From Burkholderia sp. D-99 (GTDB taxonomy: Bacteria > Pseudomonadota > Gammaproteobacteria > Burkholderiales > Burkholderiaceae), in the NCBI RefSeq assembly GCF_011605345.1, contig NZ_JAAOXM010000018.1, forward strand, positions 91,727 to 155,726: 64,000 bases of DNA, written 5' to 3'. Below are positions 1-8,500 of this stretch, piece after piece. Below the pieces are notes generated by a model. The model saw only the letters and a list, made by a program, of their open reading frames with translations, was not told where the DNA came from and made no database searches. Position numbers and translations under genes: made by a program. The number at the start of each line of letters is the position of its first letter. The first letter of the stretch is position 1.

Positions 1-278
1 TGCGCGATCGAGCACGACGGGAACGGCCGCAGGTAGTGCGGATACAGCACTTCCAGCAGCGCTTCGGTGAATTCGGGGTAATCGTCGTCGAGCTTCTTGT
101 TGATACGCGCGCCGAGCAGCGCGAACGACTCGATCATCCGCTCGACGTGCGGATCCTCGCAATGCTCGCCGGACAACGCGAGCCGCGCCGCGATCTTCGG
201 ATAACGTTCGGCGAAATCTCGCGAATAGCGCCGCAAAAACGATAATTCGCGCTCGTAATACGGCAGCAATTCTTCCAT
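1..278 (-). CDS. tssF: T6SS baseplate protein TssF (N-terminal part, cut by window edge)
   Basis: The translation begins MEELLPYYERELSFLRR and continues with the acidic and aromatic N-terminal pattern of TssF (VasA/ImpG), a baseplate wedge subunit of the type VI secretion system. Only about 92 residues are inside the window; the gene runs off the left end. The ATG at 278-276 is the only sensible start. It follows tssE by 77 nt on the same strand, in the usual order hcp-tssE-tssF. The name rests on N-terminal motif and synteny. Confidence 0.9.
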   Translation of the reverse strand, partial: MEELLPYYERELSFLRRYSRDFAERYPKIAARLALSGEHCEDPHVERMIESFALLGARINKKLDDDYPEFTEALLEVLYPHYLRPFPSCSIA

Positions 279-355
279 CGACGACCCCGAACCTCAATAT
301 TTCCTGCCGGACCCTGAACCATCACCGGGCGGTCCGGCCCGCTCGGCGGCTTGAT

Positions 356-841
356 TTACTGCATTCTTGCGGCGCGTGCGCGCGTGACCGAATACTGCAG
401 CGTCGACGGTTGCAGCATCGCGTCGAAACTCACCGGCTCCTCGGCCGGGTGCACGACGAGCAGCGCCTGGATCGCGAAGTACAGCGCGTTGGTGGCCTGC
501 TCGTTCAGCTCGAACGTCACCTGGACCTGCTGCAGGCGCGGCTCATGGCGCGCGATGGCCTGCTGGATCGACTTGCAGATGAACGCGCGATCGTAGTGGC
601 TCGCGAGGCTCAGCCCCGCGAAATCGTTCAGCCCGTAGGTCAGCACCGACTTCTGGCACTCCGGCAGCGCGGCCAGCTCGTTCTCGGTGTGCGCGATACG
701 GGTGTTGAGGATCGCCTCGACGTCGCGGGCGACCGTGTTCTTGAGCTCGTCCAGCGACAATTGCCGCATCGCTGCCGAGGCCGGCAGGTGCGGTTCGTCG
801 TCGAACAGCTTGTCGAGAAAACTGGGTTCGAATCGCTTCAT
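356..841 (-). CDS. tssE: T6SS baseplate protein TssE (gp25-like)
   Basis: 161-residue protein of the gp25/lysozyme-like family that links the TssBC sheath to the baseplate. The typical N-terminus (LDKLFDDEP), the central region with VLTYGLNDFAG, and the ending with an ELNEQATNALYFAI strand fit TssE. No enzymatic role is expected in this family. The ATG at 841 is preceded by GGAAACAGG, which lies inside the arm of a 31-bp inverted repeat (843-873). The start signal could therefore be buried in RNA structure, and tssE output may be lower than that of hcp upstream. Confidence 0.92.
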   Translation of the reverse strand: MKRFEPSFLDKLFDDEPHLPASAAMRQLSLDELKNTVARDVEAILNTRIAHTENELAALPECQKSVLTYGLNDFAGLSLASHYDRAFICKSIQQAIARHEPRLQQVQVTFELNEQATNALYFAIQALLVVHPAEEPVSFDAMLQPSTLQYSVTRARAARMQ

Positions 842-842
842 A

Positions 843-1158
843 AGGGCCTGTTTCCGCTAATAACGGGCTTGCGAACGTGTGTTGCCGGTCGTAGTGCAAG
901 GAGTGAGGAGCGCCGTTTGGCCGAGCCAAACGCCCCGAAGGAAGTCCCCTTGGGGGACGAGCGACGAACGACGCCGCAATACGGCCGGCAACGCACGTTC
1001 CCCTGTTTGGAAAAAATCATTCGTGGGGCTGGCCCCCAGAAGGGCCGATCGCCGCGTCACGCTCCTCGCGAATACGTCGAGTATTCGCTTCGTCGCAATC
1101 CTTGCGCTCGGCCCTTCTGGGGGCCAGCGCAAGCCCGTTATTAGCGGAAACAGGCCCT
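843..1158. repeat. 316-bp multi-hairpin element with 31-bp perfect terminal inverted repeats
   Basis: Positions 843-873 and 1128-1158 are perfect inverted copies. Nested inside are an imperfect pair 875-893/980-998 enclosing two hairpins (914-932 with an 8-bp stem, 944-958 with a 7-bp stem), and a perfect 21-bp pair 1028-1048/1108-1128 enclosing a third hairpin (1068-1088, 8-bp stem). The transcript could fold into a branched, cloverleaf-like structure. It separates hcp from tssE within the T6SS operon and contains no credible ORF. I see no clear target-site duplication. It could be a MITE or REP-like insertion, or a native processing or attenuation element. Confidence 0.85.
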
Positions 1159-1169
1159 GATGCACAGCG

Positions 1170-1204
1170 AAAACGGCAACGGGACGCCGCGCGCCCCGTT
1201 GCCG
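1170..1204 (-). terminator. Intrinsic terminator after hcp
   Basis: On the minus strand a 10-bp stem (CGGCAACGGG paired with CCCGTTGCCG) is followed directly by TTTTC, starting 10 nt past the hcp stop codon. It should end many transcripts after hcp, so hcp mRNA would exceed that of tssE and tssF. Confidence 0.65.
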
Positions 1205-1213
1205 CAACCGACC

Positions 1214-1717
1214 TTAGACCGCGTAGGTCTTGTCGTTCTTCGTCAGACTCCAGGCGCCTTGCGTGTTGCCGCCCTGGTTGCCGCCGATCTTCTGCTGGGT
1301 TTGCTTCCACTGCACAGCTGCGTACTTCAGCGAGAACGTCTCGAGCGGCAGACCTTCTTCGCGAACGCTCGGGGCGATGCTCGAGATGATCACGTACTTG
1401 AGCTTGACTTCCAGATACTGCACGCGCTTGCCTTCACCGTCAGCGCGCGAGAAATGGACCGTCACCTCGTCGAACGTGGTACCGCCCGAAGCGTGTTGGT
1501 ACAGCAGCGGGCTCGACGAATCGATTTCCTTCGTGAAAATCATGTCGCCGTGCTCGCAACGCGTCATCGTGTGACCGCCAGCGGTCGATGCGGTTGCCGA
1601 ACGCGGCTGAACGATCGAGTGATCCCATGATTTCAGTTCGATCCAGCCCTGGTGGTCCTTGTCCGCGGACTCGCCCTTCACCGCGGGACTACCAAACTGC
1701 AAGTGCATATGTAACAT
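1214..1717 (-). CDS. hcp: T6SS tube protein Hcp (TssD)
   Basis: 167-residue Hcp, which forms stacked hexameric rings of the secreted inner tube and is also an effector chaperone. Typical motifs are the start MLHMHLQFG, the WIELKSWDHS strand, and an ending rich in Gly, Gln and Asn. A TTG 18 nt further upstream also opens the frame, but the ATG at 1717 gives the family's normal N-terminus and has GAAGGG just before it. The gene lies between tssC (70-nt gap) and a terminator, fitting the high dose of Hcp needed. Confidence 0.96.
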   Translation of the reverse strand: MLHMHLQFGSPAVKGESADKDHQGWIELKSWDHSIVQPRSATASTAGGHTMTRCEHGDMIFTKEIDSSSPLLYQHASGGTTFDEVTVHFSRADGEGKRVQYLEVKLKYVIISSIAPSVREEGLPLETFSLKYAAVQWKQTQQKIGGNQGGNTQGAWSLTKNDKTYAV

Positions 1718-1787
1718 GGCCCTTCGACTCCCCAAAGAGGTGGTTTTAACGTCCTACCCAGGCGGCCCGCCCGGGCGATCTACTCGC

Positions 1788-3278
1788 TTATGAATTTGCC
1801 GGTTTGGGCAGATCAGCGACAAGTCGCAGAGAAATCGAGAGTTCGTCGAGCTGGAAGTGCGGGCGCAGGAACGCGACCGAACGATACGAGCCCGGCTTGC
1901 CCGGAATCTCCGACACTTGTATGGATGCCTCGCGCAGCGGGAATTGCGCCTTCTGTTCCTGCGACGCGTTGTCGTCGAGCAGGACGTACTGCGAAATCCA
2001 CCGGTTGAGGAAAGTCTCCACGTTCTGCGCCGATGCAAAGCTGCCGATCTTGTCCCGCATCATCGCCTTCAGGTAGTGCGCGACGCGCGATACCGAGAAG
2101 ATGTACTGAAGCTGGGCGGACAGGACGGCGTTCGCATTCGCGCTATCGGTGCTGTATTTTTTCGGTTTCTGCACCGATTGCGCGGCGAAAAACGCAGCGT
2201 AATCCGAGTTCTTGCAATGAACGAGCGGGATGAAGCCGAGGTCGCTCAGCTCCTTCTCGCGGCGATCGGTGATCGCGATTTCGGTCGGGCACTTCAGCGC
2301 GACTTCACCGTCGTCGGTCTTGAACGTGTGGGTCGGCAGGTCCTCGACCAGGCCGCCGCCTTCGACGCCGCGGATCGCCGCGCACCAGCCGAAGTCATCG
2401 AATGCGGCCGTCAGGCGCGCAGCGAACGCCCACGCGGCGTTGCACCACAGGTACTTGTCGTGGTCGGTGCCGTCGACGTCTTCGACGAAGTTGAAGTTCT
2501 CCGCGGTCTGGCCGTCCTTCGGATTGAACGGCAGGCGACCGAGGAAGCGCGGCAGCGTCAGGCCGACGTAGCGCGAATCTTCGGCGTCGCGGAACGACTT
2601 CCACTTCGCATATTCGACCGTATCGAACACCTTGCCGAGGTCACGCGGCTTGCCGAGGTCGGAGAACGACTCGAGGCCGAGCAGCTCGGGCGACGCCGAC
2701 GCGATGAACGGCGCATGCGCGGCCGCCGCGACGTGCGACATCTGCTCGATGAAGTACATGTCTTCGGGCTGGCGCGAGATCTCGTAATCGCCGATCAGCG
2801 CACCGAACGGCGAGCCGCCGAACGTGCCGAATTCCTCTTCGTAGACCTTCTTGAACAGCGCGCTCTGGTCGAACTCGCTCGCGCCCTTGAAATCGCGCAC
2901 GAGGTCGCGTTTCGGTGCGTGCAGCGCCTTGATCTTGATCGTCTGGCCGGTGTTGCTTTCCTTGACCAGGTAATCCATCCCGCGCCACGTGCTTTCGAGG
3001 CGCTGGAATTCCGGCGCGTGCATCACTGCGGAAAGCTGCGTGGAGATCAGGCGGTCGAGTTCCGCGACGCGCGCGTCGATCGTGGCCGACAGGTTGTCCG
3101 ACACGATCACCGTGCCGTCGAGCACCTGGTGCACGAGTTCGCCGATCAGGTCCTTCGCACGCGCATGCTCGGAATCGGATTTCGCGACCTTGCTCTTCTC
3201 GACGATGTCGTCGAGCAGCGAGGTTCCCGCGGCGTATTCCGCGCCGCTCGCTTGGGCCGCAGCCGTTTGCTGGTTCAT
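1788..3278 (-). CDS. tssC: T6SS contractile sheath large subunit TssC
   Basis: 496-residue VipB/TssC protein. With TssB it builds the contractile sheath that drives the Hcp tube out of the cell. Family marks are ESTWRGMDYLV near residue 100, a GDYEISR motif, SRFLGRLP-like segments and an ending with SEIPGKPGSYR before the last strand. Length is normal (about 490-500). It begins 15 nt after the tssB stop, so the two are translated from one mRNA. Confidence 0.96.
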   Translation of the reverse strand: MNQQTAAAQASGAEYAAGTSLLDDIVEKSKVAKSDSEHARAKDLIGELVHQVLDGTVIVSDNLSATIDARVAELDRLISTQLSAVMHAPEFQRLESTWRGMDYLVKESNTGQTIKIKALHAPKRDLVRDFKGASEFDQSALFKKVYEEEFGTFGGSPFGALIGDYEISRQPEDMYFIEQMSHVAAAAHAPFIASASPELLGLESFSDLGKPRDLGKVFDTVEYAKWKSFRDAEDSRYVGLTLPRFLGRLPFNPKDGQTAENFNFVEDVDGTDHDKYLWCNAAWAFAARLTAAFDDFGWCAAIRGVEGGGLVEDLPTHTFKTDDGEVALKCPTEIAITDRREKELSDLGFIPLVHCKNSDYAAFFAAQSVQKPKKYSTDSANANAVLSAQLQYIFSVSRVAHYLKAMMRDKIGSFASAQNVETFLNRWISQYVLLDDNASQEQKAQFPLREASIQVSEIPGKPGSYRSVAFLRPHFQLDELSISLRLVADLPKPANS

Positions 3279-3293
3279 CTCAACACTCCGTCG

Positions 3294-3809
3294 TCATTCG
3301 CCGTCTTTGTCGCCGCCGGTGCCCTTTGCGAGCTCCTGCAGCTGCTGCGTGTTCTTCAGCACCTCGGACAGCAGATCCTCGAGCTTGTCGTTGCCGGCAA
3401 GCTTGTTGCGCAGGTCGGCGAGCTTCGAGCGCGCCTCGAGCAGGCGGCGCAGCGGCTCGACCTGTTCGACGACTTCGTCCGGGCTGAAATCCGACAGCGA
3501 GCGGAACTTCAGGTCGACCGCGAACTTGCCGCCGCCCTCGCTCAGGCGGTTTTCCACCTGGAACGCGGCACGCGGCTCGATCGCCTTCATCACGTCGTCG
3601 AAATTGTCGCGGTCGATGTTGACGAACTTGCGGTCGCGCAGCTTCGGCTGTTCGATTTCGGACTGGCCCGCCAGATCGCCGACGACCCCGACGACGAACG
3701 GCAGTTCCTTCACCTCGATCGCATCGCCCTTCTCGACCTCGTAGGTCAGTTGGACGCGCGGCGGCCGTATTTTCTGCAAGCTTTTCTGAATGCTTTCTTT
3801 CTTGGCCAT
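3294..3809 (-). CDS. tssB: T6SS contractile sheath small subunit TssB
   Basis: 171-residue VipA/TssB protein, partner of TssC in the sheath. It has the typical start MAKKESIQKSLQKIRPPRVQ, the LPFVVGVVGDLAG strand, the KFVNIDRDNFDDVM motif and a charged helical C-terminus. The ATG at 3809 is the natural start. The gap to the upstream TPR lipoprotein gene is 54 nt and to tssC 15 nt. Confidence 0.96.
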   Translation of the reverse strand: MAKKESIQKSLQKIRPPRVQLTYEVEKGDAIEVKELPFVVGVVGDLAGQSEIEQPKLRDRKFVNIDRDNFDDVMKAIEPRAAFQVENRLSEGGGKFAVDLKFRSLSDFSPDEVVEQVEPLRRLLEARSKLADLRNKLAGNDKLEDLLSEVLKNTQQLQELAKGTGGDKDGE

Positions 3810-3863
3810 CTCGACGGCTCCCAGGTTAGTTGTGGTTATCGCGTCAGTTGCGCTCAGTTGCGG

Positions 3864-4499
3864 TCAGTTGCGCAGTGCGCCGAACGGATCGCCGCCCTTC
3901 GGCGCGCCGCCCGACGACGTGTTCGTCGGCGGCACCGTGGCGGTGGTTTCAGCGGTCGGCGTCGTGACCTTCTTGTGCACGACCGTGCGGGTCTTCTTGA
4001 TCCGGCCACCGGTGCGGGTAGTCGTCTCCGGCGGGAACAGCGCCGATTCGCCCAGCGTGTCGCGCAGTTGCTTCGCGAGCGCCTGTGCATCGGACTTCGC
4101 GTCGCCCGCGAGCGACGAATCCTGGCGCAGCTCGCCGAGCGACTGCGTCGCGATCCGCAGGCCGGCCACGGCCAGCACGCTCTTCGCCTGACGGTCGGTC
4201 GCGTCGCGCTGCAGTGCTTCCTGCGCGGCAACGATTGCCTGACCGTAGTGGTTCTGTGCGAACTGGATTTGCGCGATGCGCGACCACGGTTCCTCGCGCG
4301 TCGGATCCGACTTCGCGAGCTGCTGATACAGGCCGAGGGCCTTGTCCTGGTCCCCCGCCTTCGCAACTGCGTCCGCGTCAGCCAGCGACTTGTTGAATAC
4401 CTCTGCAGTCGGCGGCGCGGGAGGCTGGCTCGCACAACCGGCGATCACGCCGCAAGCCACTACTACCCCAGACAGTTTTGCGAAGAGACGGTCTTTCAT
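3864..4499 (-). CDS. T6SS-associated lipoprotein with TPR-like repeats
   Basis: About 211 residues. A lipobox (VIAGC) follows a short hydrophobic leader, so it should be an acylated periplasmic lipoprotein. Residues 35-105 form helical TPR-like repeats (DKALGLYQQLAKSDPTREEPW); the C-terminus is rich in Thr, Lys and Gly, as in peptidoglycan-facing linkers. The ATG at 4499 is preferred over a GTG at 4511 because GGTGGA lies at ribosome-binding distance. It heads the minus-strand operon before tssB. Burkholderia T6SS clusters carry such a lipoprotein here (sometimes called TagM, from memory); its exact task is unknown. Confidence 0.8.
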   Translation of the reverse strand: MKDRLFAKLSGVVVACGVIAGCASQPPAPPTAEVFNKSLADADAVAKAGDQDKALGLYQQLAKSDPTREEPWSRIAQIQFAQNHYGQAIVAAQEALQRDATDRQAKSVLAVAGLRIATQSLGELRQDSSLAGDAKSDAQALAKQLRDTLGESALFPPETTTRTGGRIKKTRTVVHKKVTTPTAETTATVPPTNTSSGGAPKGGDPFGALRN

Positions 4500-4549
4500 C
4501 GTTATATCCACCGGCGCGTGAGTTTTAAATCGTTGAGAATCTGGTTCTT

Positions 4550-4578
4550 TTGCTTTGCAAGAAGCGCGCGGGTATAGT
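4550..4578 (+). promoter_or_regulatory. Possible sigma70 promoter towards tssJKL
   Basis: TTGCTT and TATAGT are separated by 17 bp on the plus strand. It lies about 290 nt from tssJ, so a nearer promoter may exist. Its -10 overlaps that of the minus-strand candidate, which would make the two arms compete. Confidence 0.28.
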
Positions 4579-4602
4579 ACCGATCAATTTTTCATAATTC
4601 AA
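4574..4602 (-). promoter_or_regulatory. Putative sigma70 promoter for the lipoprotein-tssBC-hcp operon
   Basis: On the minus strand TTGAAT (4602-4597) and TACTAT (4579-4574) are 17 bp apart, about 75 nt upstream of the lipoprotein start. It overlaps a possible plus-strand promoter. Not tested. Confidence 0.4.
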
Positions 4603-4872
4603 TCGTCGTGTGAAGAGTAATTCCTTTTAAAACCGGGCGCTACCCCCTCCAATGGCCGCTCGCTGCAGGCTCGCAGCGATTTTTCTTTCGGCCGGAATGG
4701 GCAAGTTTTACTGGTTGCACGACGCACCGCCCGGATGGCGGAAAAATTTTCCGGACGCTTGCCACGACGCGGGCGTGCTTAATAGTTGAACAGTGCAATG
4801 CCGGGGATACGCAGCGAACGCGGAAATACCCGGCAGATTTGACAGGGATAAAGGCGGCACGCCGGAAATACG
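4603..4872. other. Divergent T6SS intergenic region
   Basis: No gene was found. The stretch is AT-richer than its neighbours and would be the long leader or upstream region of tssJKL. TTGCCA at 4759-4764 followed about 15-16 bp later by AATAGT is a weaker second promoter candidate. I found no convincing sigma54 (GG-N10-GC) site. Confidence 0.5.
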
Positions 4873-5484
4873 ATGAGATCGTTGATGATTCGCTACGCGC
4901 TGCCACTGGTTGCCTGCGCCCTTCTGGCCGGATGCGCGGCCGCCCCGCTGCTCGGCTCGGCCGCGAGCGCCGTGATGTCCGCGGCCGGCATCGGCAAGCC
5001 CGAGTTGCCCGACGCGCAGAAGCCGCCGCGCAACCTCGGCATCACGCTCGCCGCGGCGCCGAACCTGAATGCCGCGACCGACAACAAGCCGCTCGCGCTC
5101 GTCGTGCGGCTCTATACGCTGAAGGACCCGACGTCGTTCCAGCAGGCGCCGTTCGACGCGTTTACGGATCCGACCAAGGAAAAGGCCGCGCTGGGCGCGG
5201 ACCTGCTGAACGTGCGTGAAATCACGCTGATTCCGGGCCAGCGCTATACGGCGACCGAGAAGGTTTCGCGCGAAGCGCAAGCGTTCGGCATCGTCGCGCT
5301 GTTCCGCGATCCCGCACTACAACGATGGAAACTGACGTTCGATCCGGTGAAGTCGGAGAAATCCGGCATAATCATCGGCCTGCATAATTGCGCGATGACG
5401 GTCACCGATGGCACGGTCATTGCACCGCAACAGGGTGCGCCTTCGCAACCGCTGAATTTGCTTTCTTCGGTCTCCTGCGGTTAA
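4873..5484 (+). CDS. tssJ: T6SS outer-membrane lipoprotein TssJ
   Basis: 203-residue lipoprotein. The signal peptide ends in LLAGC, where the Cys would be lipidated. The mature part carries the transthyretin-like TssJ fold marks: VVRLYTLKDPTSFQQAPFD and the LIPGQRYTATEKV strand. TssJ anchors the TssL-TssM trans-envelope complex to the outer membrane. GGAAATACG precedes the ATG. It is the first gene of the plus-strand arm, 102 nt ahead of tssK. Confidence 0.93.
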   Translation: MRSLMIRYALPLVACALLAGCAAAPLLGSAASAVMSAAGIGKPELPDAQKPPRNLGITLAAAPNLNAATDNKPLALVVRLYTLKDPTSFQQAPFDAFTDPTKEKAALGADLLNVREITLIPGQRYTATEKVSREAQAFGIVALFRDPALQRWKLTFDPVKSEKSGIIIGLHNCAMTVTDGTVIAPQQGAPSQPLNLLSSVSCG

Positions 5485-5586
5485 GCATGACGCACGAATG
5501 TCAATTAACAAGAGTTAACAATTGGCGATTTAATTCGGGCACGAACAAATCGATTACATCGCAACGCGACATTAACCGGATTTGAC

Positions 5587-6933
5587 ATGAGTTATTCGGC
5601 CAAGGTGCTGTGGGGGGAAGGGCTGTTCCTCCGGCCTCAACACTTTCAGCGACAGGACGCGTACCACGAAGCGCGCCTGTTCGAATCGATCCAGGCGATC
5701 CAGCCGTACAACTGGGGCGTGCGCTCGGTGCGCATCGACCGCGATGCACTCGGCAGCAACGTGCTGCGGGTGGCCGAGCTCGCGCTCGTGTTCCCGGACG
5801 GCGCGCTGTATGCCGCGCCGCAGGCCGACGACCTGCCGCCGCCGATCGCGCTGGACACGCTGCCTGACGGCATCAACGAATTCGTGTTCTATCTCGCGCT
5901 GCACCCGCAACGCGAGAACGGCACCAACTACAGCGACGATCCGGCCGCCGGCTTCATGACGCGTTTCGTCAGCGAGCAGACGAGCGTCGCCGACAACTTC
6001 ACCGATGCGGCCGAAGCCGACATCACGTTCCTGAAGACGCAGGTCAAGCTGATCGCGCATAGCGAACCGCGCGACCAGCTGCTGTCGGTGCCGCTCGTGC
6101 GCGTGCGCCGCACCGCGACCTCGGGTTTCGAGCTTGACGACAGCTTCGTGCCGCCATGCCTCGCGATCGACGCATCGCCGATCCTGCACCAGCGGCTGCG
6201 CCAGCTCGTCGATGCGCTGCAGGCGAAGGTGAACGCGCTGTATGGCTTTCACCGCGAGCCGTCGAAGAACATCATCGAATTCCGCTCGGGCGACATCGCA
6301 TCGTTCTGGCTGCTGCACACCGCGAACGCCGCGTTCGCGACGCTCGCGCACCTGCACCAGCATTCGGCGCTGCATCCCGAGCGGCTGTTCCAGGAGCTGC
6401 TGCGCCTCGCGGGCCAGCTGATGACGTTCTCGAAGGGCTATACGCTCGCCGACCTGCCGGTGTACCGCCACGACGATCCGGGCCCGAGCTTTGCGCGTCT
6501 CGACCTGATGCTGCGCGAGCTGCTCGACACCGTGATCTCGACGCGCTACTTCGCGATCACGCTCGACGAAGTGCGCCCGTCGTTCCACCTCGGCCGCCTC
6601 GATTCCGGCAAGATCGACGACAAGACCGAGTTCTACCTCGCGGTGTCCGCGGACATGCCGAGCGTCGAGCTCGTCGATGCGGTGCCGGCCCGCTTCAAGG
6701 TCGGCGCGCCCGACGACGTCGACAAGCTCGTGCTGTCGGCCATGCCCGGCGTGCGGCTGTCGTACACGCCGCAGGTGCCGCCCGCGATTCCGGTGCGCCC
6801 CGGCGCCTGCTACTTCGCACTCGATTCGCGCGGTGCGCTGTACGAGCGCATGCTGCAGGCCCAGTCCGCGATGATCTACGCGCCGACTGGCATCAATGAC
6901 CTGAAGTTCGAACTGATCGCGGTCACATCATGA
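5587..6933 (+). CDS. tssK: T6SS baseplate-to-membrane connector TssK
   Basis: 448-residue TssK, a trimeric adaptor that docks the baseplate onto the TssJLM complex. It starts with KVLWGEGLFLRPQHFQRQD, the most conserved segment of the family, and has the internal REPSKNIIEFRSGDIASFWLL and C-terminal YFALDSRGALYERML regions. Length is normal. Its stop overlaps the tssL start by 4 nt, implying coupled translation. Confidence 0.96.
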   Translation: MSYSAKVLWGEGLFLRPQHFQRQDAYHEARLFESIQAIQPYNWGVRSVRIDRDALGSNVLRVAELALVFPDGALYAAPQADDLPPPIALDTLPDGINEFVFYLALHPQRENGTNYSDDPAAGFMTRFVSEQTSVADNFTDAAEADITFLKTQVKLIAHSEPRDQLLSVPLVRVRRTATSGFELDDSFVPPCLAIDASPILHQRLRQLVDALQAKVNALYGFHREPSKNIIEFRSGDIASFWLLHTANAAFATLAHLHQHSALHPERLFQELLRLAGQLMTFSKGYTLADLPVYRHDDPGPSFARLDLMLRELLDTVISTRYFAITLDEVRPSFHLGRLDSGKIDDKTEFYLAVSADMPSVELVDAVPARFKVGAPDDVDKLVLSAMPGVRLSYTPQVPPAIPVRPGACYFALDSRGALYERMLQAQSAMIYAPTGINDLKFELIAVTS

Positions 6934-7712
6934 GCTACGCGCCTTCCCTGTTCGGCGACAACGCGCCGGCCCCCCTGCATACCCCGTCGTCGACGGACGC
7001 CTCGTTCCAGGCCCGTTCGCTGCTCGACCTGCTGTACGACGGGTTCTTCATGCTGTTCCTGCTCAAGAACGGGCGGGAGCCGGATAGCGCGAGCGAGTTC
7101 AGCACGCGGATCCAGGAATTTCTGTCGGACTTCGAGCGTGGCGCGAAGAAGCTGAATATCGCCGCTGAAGATGTGTACAGCGCGAAGTTCGCGTTCTGCG
7201 CGGCCATCGACGAAATGGTGCTGTCGTCGCAGTTCAAGATCCGCACGGACTGGGAACGCCGGCCGTTGCAGCTCGTGCTGTTCGGCGAGCAGTTGGCGGG
7301 CGAGAAGTTCTTCCAGTATCTCGAGGAGTGCCGCGCGCAGGGTGCGGCGCGGCTGCAATCGCTCGAGGTGTTTCATATGTGCCTGCTGCTCGGGTTCCAG
7401 GGCAAGTATCTGCTCGAAGGGCCGGAGAAGCTCGCTTACCTCACTGCGCGGCTGGGGGACGAGATCGCGCATATGAAGGGCAAGCGCGCGCCGTTCGCAC
7501 CGCATTGGCCGCTGCCGGATCAGATCGCGCACCGGTTGAAGCGTGAAGTGCCGGTGTGGGCGATCGGGGCGGTGTTTGCGCTGGTGGCGCTGCTCGGGTA
7601 TATCGGGCTCAACACGTATCTGAAGGACAAGACGCTGCAGGCGCTGGCGCCTTATTCGCAGGTCATCAAGGTCGGGCCGGAGTCGGCCAATTTGACGATT
7701 TCGTTGCCTTGA
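6930..7712 (+). CDS. tssL: T6SS inner-membrane protein TssL (DotU/IcmH family)
   Basis: 260-residue TssL. The cytoplasmic helical domain (DLLYDGFFMLFLLKNG, FCAAIDEMVL) is followed by one C-terminal transmembrane helix around residues 209-229 (VWAIGAVFALVALLGYIGL). No peptidoglycan-binding (OmpA-like) extension is present, so this is the short form. It pairs with TssM in the inner membrane; tssM is not in the window. An intrinsic terminator follows. Confidence 0.95.
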   Translation: MSYAPSLFGDNAPAPLHTPSSTDASFQARSLLDLLYDGFFMLFLLKNGREPDSASEFSTRIQEFLSDFERGAKKLNIAAEDVYSAKFAFCAAIDEMVLSSQFKIRTDWERRPLQLVLFGEQLAGEKFFQYLEECRAQGAARLQSLEVFHMCLLLGFQGKYLLEGPEKLAYLTARLGDEIAHMKGKRAPFAPHWPLPDQIAHRLKREVPVWAIGAVFALVALLGYIGLNTYLKDKTLQALAPYSQVIKVGPESANLTISLP

Positions 7713-7745
7713 GGGGCAGAGGTTTCTCGGCCTCGCTTCACGATG

Positions 7746-7774
7746 AAAAAGGACCGCCCTGGCGGTCCTTTTTT
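7746..7774. terminator. Bidirectional intrinsic terminator
   Basis: A GGACCGCC/GGCGGTCC stem with a two-base loop, flanked by five A on one side and six T on the other. It can end both the tssJKL transcript and the immunity array running in from the right. Confidence 0.9.
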
Positions 7775-7804
7775 GTTGCGACGTACTATTCGTCGTGCTC
7801 GCGG

Positions 7805-8500
7805 CTACTCGCCGTTCGAATCCAGATCGAGGAAGTCGTCGTGGCGATCGAAGTGGTTGAGGCAGCGGACGACGTCCTCGATCGATGCATCGGGTTTCTG
7901 ACGATACGCCAGATCGACGACGTCCTGGAAGTGCTCGCACGAATAGCGGAATACGTAACCGAGCTCGGTGACCCGTTCGGGGTAGCTCTCGCGATCCTCG
8001 TCGTCGACCTGTACCTTGTCGCCGATATAGATCGTCTGCCGCGGACACCAGTCTGCATCGCCGTCATTTCCGTACACATCGTATCGCCACGCCGGATCGT
8101 AGCCCTCCGGCCGTTCGGCCTTCGCTCGCACAACTGCGATGAAGTCGGCAAGCCCGAACGTCCTGTTCTTGAAATCTTCCGGGCCGCGAATCTGCAATCC
8201 GATGCGCTCGCATTCGATACGCGCCAGCAATTGTTCGGCCCTGTCACGCTCGAACGCCAGCAGGCCGGCATCGGTGTCTCGTGCCGCCGCAAGCGCCCGC
8301 TCCAGGAACGGACGCGCCGATCCACTGCGTGACGTCTCACACATCAGATCGCCCAGCGCGACGAGCGACTGGGCGAGTGCAACGCGATCGCCCTCCTGCT
8401 CGGCCTCGGTCAGCGCAAGATGCAGCACGGCTTCGCCTCGATCCGTCATGCCATGATCGAGCAGCATCAGCGCCTTGCGCAAGGTCTGCCGCGCACTCAC
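7805..8500 (-). CDS. Immunity-like protein, DUF7716-like C-terminus
   Basis: 231 residues, no signal peptide, acidic. The N-terminal half is helical and TPR-like (AVLHLALTEAEQEGD, LALAQ-type repeats); the C-terminus reads HFQDVVDLAYRQKPDASIED followed by a D-D-F ending. That last part resembles the end of the protein at 11996-12319 (DIVINAHDQ, then NDEF). I place both tentatively in a DUF7716-like immunity family from memory. It is the last gene of the array and overlaps its upstream neighbour by 4 nt. Target toxin unknown. Confidence 0.6.
   Translation of the reverse strand: MSARQTLRKALMLLDHGMTDRGEAVLHLALTEAEQEGDRVALAQSLVALGDLMCETSRSGSARPFLERALAAARDTDAGLLAFERDRAEQLLARIECERIGLQIRGPEDFKNRTFGLADFIAVVRAKAERPEGYDPAWRYDVYGNDGDADWCPRQTIYIGDKVQVDDEDRESYPERVTELGYVFRYSCEHFQDVVDLAYRQKPDASIEDVVRCLNHFDRHDDFLDLDSNGE

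Noticed and set aside
879..1207. Short frames within the inverted-repeat element
   Set aside because: They result from the repeat arms (both strands read alike) and have no ribosome sites or domain signs.
1857..4577. A 906-codon plus-strand frame opposite tssC/tssB
   Set aside because: Antisense shadow of high-GC coding genes; Arg- and Leu-rich, no domains.
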